NCBI GenBank assembly: GCA_030248225.1
Contig: JASANE010016297.1
Span: 27,648 to 91,647 of the forward strand
Direction: 5' to 3'
DNA from: Trileptium ribeirensis
Lineage: Eukaryota; Nematoda; Enoplea; Enoplida; Thoracostomopsidae
Length of the DNA stretch: 64,000 nt
The notes under the pieces were generated by a model. That model was given only the letters and a program-made list of their open reading frames with translations, was not told the DNA's origin and did not search any database. A program made the position numbers and the translations under genes. Shown here in pieces: positions 23,901 through 33,375 of this stretch; the first letter of the stretch is position 1; each line of letters starts with the position of its first letter.

Positions 23901-26900
23901 AAATTTTCTATACATACACAAGACATAAATTTTTGACTTTAAATTATAATTTACACTAAACAATCAAAATTGTCCGAATATGTTGTTCTGGAATTTGTTC
24001 GAATATAACTATTTATAACTTAACATCATTTTTGAAAATATAATGTAAAATCCAGAATGGTAAAAGTGTTTGATTACTGAGTACTTATTAAAGTAATAAG
24101 TTGACGCAATGCTATTCAAAAGGACTGTTACAGATAAGGATAGCACTACTAAGAATCAAGGAACTAATTTTATTAGTTGATATCTAGCAAATGGGTGTGG
24201 AAAAACATATATCAATACTTACCCTTTACAAAACCACGACCATAAATCAAGGTTGGTTTCTGCAAACTCTTTATCCTGGTCCATGAAAAGATTTGCCATC
24301 AGCTGGAAACAGAGACTGCGATCAGCACTGGATGAACTCTAAAAGTATACCATAATGGTGTAGGATGGTTTTTCGTGTACGAATATTTTACACATTAGCA
24401 AATGTCTCAATCCTTGATTTTAGTATAATCATCAGACACAGCAAAACTTTTGGGTATGCTAACCCACCGTCTACTGGCCAATGCATATCTATCCCAAGCC
24501 GACAACCTATAGAACGCGGAATAATACCCAATCCCAAATTTAATGCAAGTTGCAACAAAACACCTCTATATGTCTTAACTAACTAGTAAATTTTGTACTT
24601 GCTGTCGGAGGTACTAGTGAAGTTCAAATGAAATTTGGTGATTTGCGAGCGATCGAAATTTAAGCTATTCCGAGACACGCCTCAAAAGCATATACAGACG
24701 GGTTACGTTAGCTAAAGACTAAACCATATGTCATTGGCCTTAACTGAACCCACTTTACTCTGCACTTTAAAGAGTAAGTCTTCAGTTTTAGTTCACCTTA
24801 TGTTATTCGGCATGTGTAGCTAACGCAACCATACAAATAGTAACTGATACATATCCTCACAGAGCAAGCAAAACACCTTGTTCAAGATTGCTCAGACTGC
24901 TTAATGTAATGTCCCTACTTACTGTTCTTCTCTCATATTGCTTCCACAAAATCATCTATAGCTAATCCAAGCTGACATACATTAAGTGTCTCCTTGATTT
25001 GCTGCTTTAGCGAGCGCATCATCTCTGGAGACATCTGCTTCCACTGTTCCGCTGATTCGAACGTGTAACGACCAGGAAAAAGAAGCTAAAATAATACAAA
25101 ATATTAGCAAGAGTACAATTATTTGCAATTTACTGTTACATGTTAACATCACCGTAACGGTTAACGAGATTAGGGTAGAGTTATAACAGGGGAGAAGAGT
25201 TGTCAGACACTAATCAAACCCACAGTGAGCCGCGCCTTAACAAAACTCGTCTAAGTCGTCTCGCAATTACCTTGGTTCCATCCGCTCAAAGTCTCAATAG
25301 CGCTTAGTTCAACCAAAATGGATACTATATAAGTGTATTACTTTTGAGTGTATGGCGTGCAAAAATAAAACAGAATGTACAAAACTTTGCCAGTAGAAGC
25401 CTCATGCTGTGAGACAGCCTGTTCAGAAATCGAATTTACAAATTTCCCACGATCACAACTTCTGAAGTTGGAACGCAACAGTAAGCACCGAGCTCCCGAA
25501 TTTTCTAATACCTTCATGCATTTTTCATAGACTAGGGTACATTTTCGAAATATTTAGAGCCATTATGTATCGCGAAAAAGAACGCCCAATTATCTTCACA
25601 CATGACTAACTTTCCGTTTAACAATATTAGACAACCGAATAAATGTTATTTCGATTTCATTCTTGCGTGTATATAGAAATAACACAGAATGTGTAACAAG
25701 GTTCACTGCTTCACGACAAAACAATTATATTGCCTGGAAAAAATAGTCGCACAACATTTGATATTGTGCTGTCATACTTAAAAGATTAAATTGGTTAAGG
25801 TTGCTGTCTCACTTGGTCTTTATCCAAAACCCAGAATAATAAAATTTTCAATGTGTACAATCTTACTATGCACTTCAGCACCAGTAAGCTATTCCTAATC
25901 AAACCAATTAATTTATAAAAAACATTCTACCTTACATCTTGCAGCATTAATGGCCTGCATATTTTCACTTGCTAACGTAAAACATTTTTTCAACAAAATC
26001 AATCACCTACCAGTTATCTAACTACACTCACATAAACAGAGCATTATTCCCATATATACATATATATGTTAATATGTAAACAGTATTTTGGTTCCAGCTG
26101 ACAAAAACTGAGAGAAACCGGAATTCCGTTGATTAGTTGAATGTTTTGAACTGTTCGCTTCTTTTGTGGTCCAGACGCATCGTTATATGTAAGTGGTCCA
26201 ATTGTTTCCTAACCAAAATTTAATATCAACATCTTGCTTGTAATAAAAATAATAAGTAGACAAATACTTCCCGTATATATGTTCCTTGTAATCCGGTGGG
26301 GCTTGTTAATCCTTTATTTTAAAATCAAGGATAATTATGATAGGTATGTCCGAAATTGAACTTTATTCACCCCATATGAATAACACGGCATTGCGTGCTT
26401 AGAAATATATAATTCGAAAGCTTTAGCTTAAAAATGGCACCTGCCGATAAGTAGTCTAAATTATTCCTCATTGCTGAAAGCTTTTCTAAAATAAGATGCA
26501 TGAAGCACCACCCATGTGCTTGTAATTCTGGTAAAGCAGGATATGTTGAAATTTCTGTGCGCTCTAGAAACGACCGTCGCAATTTGAGCGAGTCGCAAGC
26601 GAGTGGCTCACTCGAGATTTCGAAACTAATATATTCTATTTTTAGACCAAATATATTTCGCGTGAGTCTCGAGAGTCACTAGCAAATCCGGAGCAAGTCA
26701 CGAGTGAGGGATAATCATTTTTGGCGGATACTGTAGAAATAGTATCTACAGTGCGCCTGGAACTCGTTTTTCTGGTGAGGTAACAAGATAAGTTATGTTT
26801 ATTGTTCAACGTGTAGTATTATTACATCTCAATCACATCCATACAGCAGTAGACTTTGAGCAATATATTTCGGAACCAGATAATCAATATTTTCAAAAGT

Positions 26901-29900
26901 CATCAATAATATTATAACAGTAAGTTTAGCAATTCGTAGTGAGGGGTGAGCGAAATTTCCTGCTCCCCGCTCTACGCATGGTGTGCCCATTTAGTGTGAA
27001 ATAGTTTACACAGCTATATATAGCAGAAGTAATTTACACTTTCCTGATGGACCATTTAATCCCTAGAACACCACGTCACGAGCAGTAAAGAAGCAATCTT
27101 CGAATTTTTATGCTTCCTAAAATTTTTCATGCACCCAAAAAGGCAATAGTTATTGCGCAACTCCAGCTAAGAGGATGATTGGGTCCTCTGCGGACTGTCT
27201 TCGGATTCAATTTCTTGCGTGTCCGGGTTACTTAAAAACCACTATCATAGGTTGTTGTCGACGTTGACCTTAGCTTCATGAAAAACGTGTGTAATTTAAA
27301 GAAAAAGCAAAAGAACGTATGTTTAACCATTAAATTATTTTTGATTTATTCAGATTCTGTTAAATTAAAAGTTGACCTGTCCGGACCAACGAAATAGCGA
27401 TCTGTTTGCATCACTAACACTAATAATACGATAATTACATTAAAGTAATGTAATGGTGATTTTCAGCAATTTCAGAGCCAGAGAATATTTAATATTATAT
27501 AGCGATATATGCAATACATTTATTGATTGTCTTATTGTGATTATTGATAGTCTTACATTTAGCAAAAGCGGCACTCCTTGCTCCATTCGAGAGATGCATT
27601 CGAGCAGAATCGGTTTTAGTTCACGGCAAACGCTTTGTGACAAAATCGGCCTTTGTTCACCATAAACCTTGCCACCTGATTTAAGCGCCTCGAATAGCGA
27701 AACTGTTGTGTGATCGAAATCGGGCTTCTCCCTCATAATCGCGTTTGCGACGTCGCGTGTACTATAACCTAAAAATCGAATACAAAAATAAACATATATA
27801 CAAATGTTTATATATATATATATGGTCCTCCGGCTGAAGGCCAAACAAAAAATTGAGATACTATAGATTTGACATGTGTTAAAAATAAACTTTACAATGG
27901 AACTCAATGTATTGCAATGATACTACTTTCTCTCTGGGACTTTTAACAGGCTAAAAAAAACTTTATTTTACTATATACATTTTTCTAAGACCATATTCCG
28001 GTCCCAGTTCCGTTTTAAAATTACAGGGCCAGTTGCCAGTTTCGTTCAATTACGGTCCCAGTAATCCCATGACATTTAGACCAAACAGTCGGCTCACTCA
28101 AATACATAAGTTATGCCCGGAGGTGTACCTTTGAGACTTGTTCAGGGGTCCTTGGGAAATCGAGTTAGTGCCAACGAGCCGGTGTAACCAACTCAGTGTT
28201 GTTCGAACAGTTGCAATAGTAAAACGGAGGTGGCTCTTCGAGACTCGTTAACGCGTCCTTGGGAAGTCGAGTTAGTGCCAGCGAGCCGGTATAACCAACC
28301 CAGTGTTGTTCGAACAATTGCAATAATGTGGCCCTTTGAGACTCGTTAACGCGTCCTTGGGAAGTCGAGTTAGTGCCAACGAGCCGGTGTAACCAACCCA
28401 ATGTTGTTCAAACAGTTACAATGGTAAAACGGAGGTGGCCCTGCGAGACTCATTAACGCGTCCTTAAGAAGTCGAGTTAGTGCCAACGAGCCGGTGTAAC
28501 CAACCCAATGTTTTCGAACAGTTGCAATAGTAAAACAGAGGAGGACCGTTGAGACTCGCTAAGGCAACCTAGGGAAGTCGAGTTAGTGCCGACAAGCCGG
28601 TGTAACCAACCCAGTGCTGTTCAAACAGTTGCACTAGTAAAACGAGGGTGGTTCTTTGAGACTCACTAACGCGTCCTTAAAAATCGAGTTAGCGCCAACG
28701 AGCCGGTGTAACCAACCCAGTGTTCGAACAGTTGGAATAATGTGGCCCTTTGAGACTCGTTAGCGCGTCCTTGGGAAGTCGAGTTAGTGCCAGCGAGCCG
28801 GTGTAACCAACCCAATGTTGTTCAAACAGTTGCAATAGTAAAACGGAGGTGGCCCTGCGAGACTCATTAACGCGTCCTTAAGAAGTCGAGTTAGTGCCAA
28901 CGAACCGGTGTAACCAACCCAATGTTTTCGAACAGTTGCAATAGTAAAACAGAGGAGGACCGTTGAGACTCGCTAAGGCAACCTTGGGAAGTCGAGTTAG
29001 TGCCGACAAGCCGGTGTAACCAACCCAGTGTTGTTCAAACAGTTGCACTAGTAAAACGAGGGTGGTTCTTTGAGACTCACTAACGCGTCCTTAAAAAGTC
29101 GAGTTAGCGCCAACGAGCCGGTGTAACCAACCCAGTGTTCGAACAGTTGGAATAATGTGGCCCTTTGAGACTCGTTAACGCATCCTTGGGAAGTCGAGTT
29201 AGTGCCAACGAGCCGGTGTAACCAACTCAGTGTTGTTCAAACAGTTGCACTAGTAAAACGAAGGTGGTTCTTTGAGACTTATTAACGCGTCCTTGAAAAG
29301 TCGAATTAGTGACAACGAGCCGGTGTAACCAACCCAGTGTTGTTCGAACAGTTGCAATAGTAATAGTAAAAGAAAAGTAACGAAGATGAGTAAGTTGAAA
29401 AATTGACGAAATTAGAACTAAATGTGAAACAACACAGTGCGTCACATAAATGAGGTATTAGGAAATTTGGGTGATACAACGATGATGTCGTCACTACTAG
29501 TAGAACTAGAAAGGCTGTTTAGCTTGCCGCATTAAACGGAGGTAATTGATCTAACTTATTTAGAAAAATGGCAATAAAACTGCGAGTATAAATCATAATT
29601 ATCTCAATTTGTCCCTAAGTTGTTCCATAAAACATTAAAGGGAAAAAGTGGTAATAAAACTGCGACTTGTCAATAATAGTTATCTCAATTTTTCCCTTAA
29701 GTTGTTCCATGAAACATTAAAGGGAAAAAGTGCGCAAAAATTATAATCATGCTAATTTTTATACTGGATCAGCTATAGCTTTTACAAAGACTATAGTTTG
29801 CGATAGTGGAAAGGTATAATGCTAAACAGTAGTATACCGGATAAGGTAATAAAACATATCAAAATATAAACAGCATCAAATGTAATCATACAACGAAAAA

Positions 29901-31410
29901 TATAGCTTTCTTGCATCAATATCTGTAAGTTTAACACAAGAGCGACGTCACTCTACAATACCTTGTACCTAGAACAATATAATTTCAGCACATACCGCTT
30001 TCGCCTCTAAGAAAAGCCGCATCCATTGGCAAAACCCTTCCTTCTGAGGAATGTCAATAAAACTGTGATTTATCATTCAGAAACATTACTGTTTGTCCCT
30101 AAATTGTCTCGTGAAACACTGTAGAGAAAAAGACGATAAAGTTACAATAATGACAATATGAATACTAGAACGGTTGTAGCATATTGTATAGTGCAACTGA
30201 ATACAAGTAAACCATATATGTTACTAATTCAACGCCAAATACAACTATATAAAAATACTGCAAGTTTTTTTATGCAATATCCACAAAGTCAACAAAAAGT
30301 TACCATGACACTATATATACCTTGGAACTAGAATAATGTTTCATCTCGCCGCGGCTTAGCCTGAAGTACATCGAACTTATTGACCAGACTTCTCTTTCAC
30401 AGCTAATAAAACGACGATATATCATTCGATAACGTTTCAACATGTCCTTAATAACTTTTCATAAAGCACTATACAGAAAAAATGTGCAAAATCATAATCA
30501 GCACATTGTTAACGCTAAAACAGCTATGGTTTACAATAATAGCGTATATACTTGAAAAAAATTCACAGTGCCGTCATACCAGATCAGTTACTACCGCCAA
30601 ATCGTAATCAGCACAATATTAACGCTAAAACGGCTATGGCTTACAATAATAGCGAACTTGATAAAATTCACAGTACCGTCATACCAGATCAGTCATTACC
30701 GCCAAATATAGTCACACACCAAAAATGTAGGTATATTTCATGTAAAATCCGCAAAGTAAACACAAGAATGCAACCACAACAGCATTCCCTGTTATTTCAA
30801 GCAATATACTTTCATTGCTCCTTTCGCATTTCTATGTAAATCAACATTATTAATGTAATTAATCAGTAGATAATAAAATTTTGATAATCGGTAATAAAAT
30901 TTTGATGTATCATTAAAAACATCTTAGTTTCCCAATATGCTGTTTCGTTTATAAAATACTACTGTGAAAAAGTGAACACAATAATTATAACGACAACAAT
31001 AATAGTGTTTATATTTCGTCGGTTATAGATTACAAGAGCATAACTGAAAAACATGTACATTACCGGTAAACTAGTTATTACCACAAAATATATTCACATG
31101 TCGAAAAATGTAACTATCTTTCATGTAATAGCAATTTTGAAACAAAAATACCACCAAAATATACCTACTATATTCAACATTATAGTTCAACTCGCTCCGG
31201 TTTCTCCTCAAATTGTATCAAAATTCGACTCAAGGACTTAGATCACCGCTAAATATAGTCATACGCAGAAAAATGTAGCTATCCGGTATATAATATCTAC
31301 AACTTTAAAACAAGATGTTATTATATAGTAACACCAATAATGAGCAATACGTAACTGAACGAAGTACGACAAATGGTTATACCTTTGGTCGAACGCATAG
31401 CCTGTGCCAT
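17915..31410 (-). CDS. unidentified multi-exon protein, possibly helical-repeat (HEAT/ARM-like)
   Basis: Minus-strand gene built from small exons. The start ATG is at 31410 (MAQAMRSTK). The exons are 31383-31410, 27557-27768, 24981-25085, 24223-24338, 18114-18259 and possibly 17915-17971. The first four join in phase (1, 0, 0), each with AG acceptors and GT donors. Between 24223 (phase 2) and 18259 (needs phase 1) at least one exon is missing from my reading. The 3' end is not found. The protein is mostly helical by composition, and the segment LLERLDDSQQDVR resembles a HEAT-repeat turn. I cannot name the family; a karyopherin-like or other HEAT protein is possible. Calling all exons one gene rests on strand, order and phase, and the 18-kb exons could belong to a second gene. 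Confidence 0.5.
18114..18259 (-). CDS. exon of the minus-strand gene, HEAT-like segment
   Basis: Acceptor TTTTAG, then two bases and 48 codons, donor GTATGT, phase 0 out. The peptide contains LLERLDDSQQDVRGEAF and SINSVRKPLLDAASIWL, an amphipathic helical pattern with the L..L.D....VR signature of HEAT repeats. Codon use and borders make it a convincing exon. Confidence 0.6.
18470..18835. repeat. decayed repeat with GGCACCCCTGG/CCAGGGGG motifs
   Basis: Blocks such as CCAGGGGGGCAT and CAGGGGGCACTT recur several times among AT-rich sequence, in an intron of the minus-strand gene. They look like pieces of an interspersed element; no frame is coding. Confidence 0.35.
19376..19612 (-). CDS. small ORF of 78 residues, unassigned
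   Basis: The frame starts with ATG at 19612 (MYRRSAVQG), runs through VVYTGYVGWCLKRPSHFQ and ends at 19376. Composition is protein-like, but no family is recognised. It lies in an intron of the minus-strand gene on the same strand, so it could be an unused open frame, a terminal exon or a nested gene. AATAAA occurs inside its 3' end. Confidence 0.25.
   Translation of the reverse strand: MYRRSAVQGRVVYTGYVGWCLKRPSHFQNRNPPGFNSMDDQDSRSFMLKLRIEVNQQTVTAEIDWFLANSNKINSAFE
19724..20218. mobile_element. TTAA-flanked MITE, copy A
   Basis: The element is 19728-20214 (487 bp), flanked by TTAA at 19724-19727 and 20215-20218. The ends are inverted: GGTGACCTCACCAACAAT at the left and its inverse ATGGTTGGCGAGGTCACC at the right. 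A TTAA duplication with GG-starting ends fits Kolobok-type elements; piggyBac ends differ. It has no transposase. A second copy in opposite orientation is at 22041-22553. Confidence 0.78.
20221..20681. mobile_element. TTA-flanked MITE (PIF/Harbinger-like)
   Basis: The element is 20224-20678 (455 bp), flanked by TTA on both sides. The inverted ends are TGCGGGATTCGCGTTATAAT and the inverse of ATTATAACATGAATCCCGCA. GTTCCAA/TTGGAAC extends the inverted match about 20 bases further in. A three-base TWA target duplication is typical of PIF/Harbinger. It lies two bases from MITE copy A. Confidence 0.7.
20732..20998 (+). CDS. possible terminal exon, unassigned
   Basis: A TTTCAG acceptor is followed by an open frame of 88 codons to a stop. 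It starts RLGVQIPLPLALPKPQP, contains VLQTYLSRIQAYSAEYDPVL and ends SSNKSIQQYS. It reads like protein, but it lies within the minus-strand gene's intron and no partner plus-strand exon was identified. The opposite strand is also partly open. Confidence 0.3.
   Translation, partial: RLGVQIPLPLALPKPQPLLATNVAAESITVLQTYLSRIQAYSAEYDPVLVLKREMTSSLSQMPDNSLFHPYNSEDYLTSSNKSIQQYS
20999..22040. other. intronic AT-rich sequence
   Basis: A 26-base unit (AGAGACAAGGT..CCAACCAA) occurs twice at about 21106-21160. Otherwise I see nothing. Confidence 0.4.
22041..22553. mobile_element. TTAA-flanked MITE, copy B (inverted relative to copy A)
   Basis: The element is 22045-22549 (505 bp), with TTAA at 22041-22044 and 22550-22553. 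The ends are GATGACCCCACCAACAAT and its inverse. Inside, the sequence is the reverse complement of copy A; the shared landmark is GGAACCGAATTTCT..AAA in A and its complement in B. The 118-residue open frame inside it is not a gene. Confidence 0.78.
22554..23175. other. intronic AT-rich sequence
   Basis: No exon, RNA gene or clear repeat recognised. Confidence 0.4.
23176..23379 (+). CDS. TATA box and 39-residue ORF, possible small gene or first exon
   Basis: TATATATAAAG at 23176-23186 is followed 84 bases later by an ATG at 23260. The ORF begins MEEVRELLHLQHILQ, ends DDQEKEDL and stops at 23377-23379. It is charged and helical in character. It is on the plus strand within the intron of the minus-strand gene. 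A further open stretch after a TTTTCAG at about 23688 could be a partner, but phases are not testable. Confidence 0.3.
23380..24222. other. intron of the minus-strand gene
   Basis: AT-rich; no further supported exon on the minus strand. Confidence 0.4.
24223..24338 (-). CDS. exon of the minus-strand gene
   Basis: Acceptor TTTTAG, phase 0 in, 38 codons plus two bases, donor GTAAGT (phase 2 out). The peptide includes LCFQLMANLFMDQDKEF and LDLWSWFCK. The donor is consensus and the frame is the only open one. It follows the 24981-25085 exon in phase. Confidence 0.62.
24981..25085 (-). CDS. exon of the minus-strand gene
   Basis: Acceptor TTTTAG, phase 0 at both ends, 35 codons, donor GTATGT. The peptide is LLFPGRYTFESAEQWKQ followed by MSPEMMRSLKQQIKETLN. 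The W..MSPEMMRSLKQQI pattern resembles helices of HEAT or importin-type proteins, without a firm match. Confidence 0.62.
25086..27556. other. intron of the minus-strand gene
   Basis: AT-rich. A patch at 26570-26720 has repeated CGAGTG and CTCGAG motifs in both directions and may be a decayed inverted-repeat element. No exon seen. Confidence 0.4.
27557..27768 (-). CDS. second exon of the minus-strand gene
   Basis: Acceptor TTTTTAG, two bases completing a Gly codon with the first exon, then 70 codons, donor GTAAGA, phase 0 out. The peptide contains YSTRDVANAIMREKPDFDH, LFEALKSGGKVYGEQRP and CRELKPILLECISRMEQG. It is charged, helical and clearly coding in style. The family is not recognised. 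Confidence 0.65.
27990..28065. repeat. decayed GGTTCC-type box
   Basis: Repeated GGTCCCAGTTCCG and GCCAGTT motifs resemble a diverged relative of the boxes at 835, 1930 and 6240. It lies just left of the satellite. Confidence 0.35.
28110..29365. repeat. satellite with 94-108-bp units and 414-bp higher-order period
   Basis: Twelve units each contain AGTCGAGTTAGTGCC and GAGCCGGTGTAACCAAC. The motif CGAGTTAG (or a variant) starts at about 28161, 28268, 28366, 28473, 28579, 28685, 28780, 28887, 28993, 29100, 29194 and 29302. The spacings 107, 106, 106, 95 and 107, 106, 107, 94 repeat, so four units form a block of 414 bases present twice. The array is in the first intron of the minus-strand gene. 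Open frames in it are by-products. Confidence 0.92.
29366..31382. repeat. degenerate long-period repeats in first intron
   Basis: Copies of a block containing AATAAAACTG, GTCCCTAA and GAAACA..A..GAAAAAG recur at about 29570, 29650, 30055, 30405 and 30890. The first two are an 80-base direct repeat. A second direct repeat, about 110 bases, starts at about 30490 and 30600 (AATCAGCACA, ACGCTAAAAC, CATACCAGATCAG). I see no exon here except the one at 31383. Confidence 0.6.
31383..31410 (-). CDS. first coding exon of the minus-strand gene
   Basis: ATG at 31410, nine codons (MAQAMRSTK) plus one base, donor GTATAA. The single base G joins GT of the exon at 27768 to make a Gly codon, so phases agree. 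Because the exon is tiny, the join is an inference supported by phase and by a fitting start context (ACAGAATGG). Confidence 0.45.
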
Positions 31411-33266
31411 TCTGTCTGTAGAGCTGTCTGTTTTAAAGCTACATTGTCACTTGATATCACTTAATGCATCAGCAACATGTGATTTCTGTTCCAGCCGTCT
31501 GGGACGAATATTATACCAAGGACATTATAAAATGGGTAGAAAATGATGCGTGTCATTAAATATAACATTTTTCAGACAAAATATAAAAATCTTGTTCTGC
31601 TTCATGCCTTGATTTTCAACTTTTCAAATTCTGCAAACAATAGAAACGTAGATAGTCCGTACAACACGTCCAGCATGCTAATTTGTGTATAATTCTATAC
31701 TGATTGCCCTACATTTACACACCTGCTTTATGTTATATTTTGTTAAATTTTAGTGTCTACAAAAATCAAAACTGTTTGAAAGTCAACAAAAATCAAATAT
31801 TTCGCCGTTTATCAATAAGGAATGGCTCGTTATTTTTCTTTTTTAAAATTTCTGCTCCGGTTAACGTAGAACTAGAACCCTGCGATAGCCTTAAATCTTA
31901 AAGTATCGAAGTTGTAATTAATTAAAATTTAAGATATCAGAAAAGAATCTACTCATAACGCTTTTCATAGCAAAAAAAATAAAAGTATCCATCAGTCATC
32001 AGTGCCGTATTTACTGATTAAAAATAACGTGATTGCAGTGCTTTGGTAGCAACCGTTTAGAGATTTTAAATGAACAACTATTTCGGTACAATACACGTCA
32101 AGTCGCTTGAACAACACCTACTTCTATACCTTTTGTTTCGGCTTCGACCACGGCAAACATTGTTTTGGTATTAATAATAAAATCGGTTTCACACAATCTA
32201 AAATGCCAGTCATAAATAGTTTCCTAGGAAAAGGAAACCTATTTTCGTATGGTTATTCCTTAACTTACGTATGTATCTAGCATTAACAGAATAATTTTTC
32301 TGAGATTGAAACTCAGTTTTTATGTCATCTGACTTTGAACAGCTAAAATTTATGGTATAGTTCAACTTCAGTCAGTCAGAGTGTGTTGATATATTCAGTG
32401 TAAATGTTTTTTCTCAAATTTATCAAATTATAGATTGTATCAGTTGGGCATGCAGAAGAACAAAAGAATGGAGCGACTCAATAAAATAATATTTATTGCA
32501 TATGATTTCAATAACCTTTCAATCAAAAAATATTTCTGCTTCTGCGACCTATATTTTAAATCAAACTTTACAGTGCATTCCCTCGGTGTATATCTGAAAT
32601 TTCTATCAAAACGAGCAGATATATTGTACAGTACATCAAACGGCTCTGCTTACCCAATACATACCGATTTACAACGGATAATTTTACCTAGCTATTATGA
32701 AAATACCAAACATATTTGAAGGAAAGTGTGTTAAAATTGCAAAAAATATGATTTCGGCCTCTACTAGCACATTATTCGCAATTATGATACAAAAGTGGCA
32801 GCAGATTCTAGAAGTCATGTGCAAATTTTCTTTCTCACTAACCGCACCTATTCTCCAGCATCCACTGTTCTAGCTCAGAGCATCAACGTGCGTTTCGTCG
32901 CTTTATCTGCTTAAATTCTTTTATATTTTAAGGAATCCATTCCACAGATGCTGTTTTTATTTTACGTAAATACACAATTTATACCGAAATTAAAAATGAT
33001 GGGATTAGTATGGTTGAGCTAATCTTATTTCTAAAATTCGTGAACACAGTCCCGGAATTCCGGAATAGGGAGTCGGAAAGGGTCGGAGCAACCCTTGTTT
33101 TGTTTACTGCGACCTCTTTTGGCCACGTCCAACTCCGAGGTTTTTTGCTCACTTTCTGCTAATTATACGGCCGGTTCTGAATTTCAGAGGTACCACCGGA
33201 ATTCGTACAAAATAGCTTTAAATGTGCAAGTGTTTATTTTCTCAGTAAATATTAGAAATACCTAAC
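31411..33266. promoter_or_regulatory. divergent intergenic region
   Basis: The minus-strand gene starts at 31410, and the PAN/ZP gene probably starts near 33267 on the plus strand. The 1.85 kb between them should hold both promoters. I see no conserved box I would name. Short open frames at 31704 and 32435 have no start ATG context, splice borders or domain that I trust. Confidence 0.35.
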
Positions 33267-33375
33267 ATGGCCAAAAAGACATGTCTCTCACCACTGCTTT
33301 TCAAAAACATTTTATCGTTTATCATTATGATCTTAAATGCGCATGTCTCAAGACAATTTGTGTGTTCTCATAATT
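33267..33375 (+). CDS. tentative first exon, signal peptide
   Basis: ATG at 33267 (MAKKTCLSPLLF) opens a basic start and a hydrophobic run (ILSFIIMILNAHVS) that looks like a signal peptide. A GT at 33376 leaves phase 1, which fits the exon at 33610 and would make a Cys codon at the join. The donor (GTGTAA) is weak, and the first half of the first PAN domain is then lacking, so another exon may be missing. Confidence 0.4.

Noticed and set aside
28165..29494. Minus-strand frames in the satellite
   Set aside because: Periodic translation of the 94-108-bp units.
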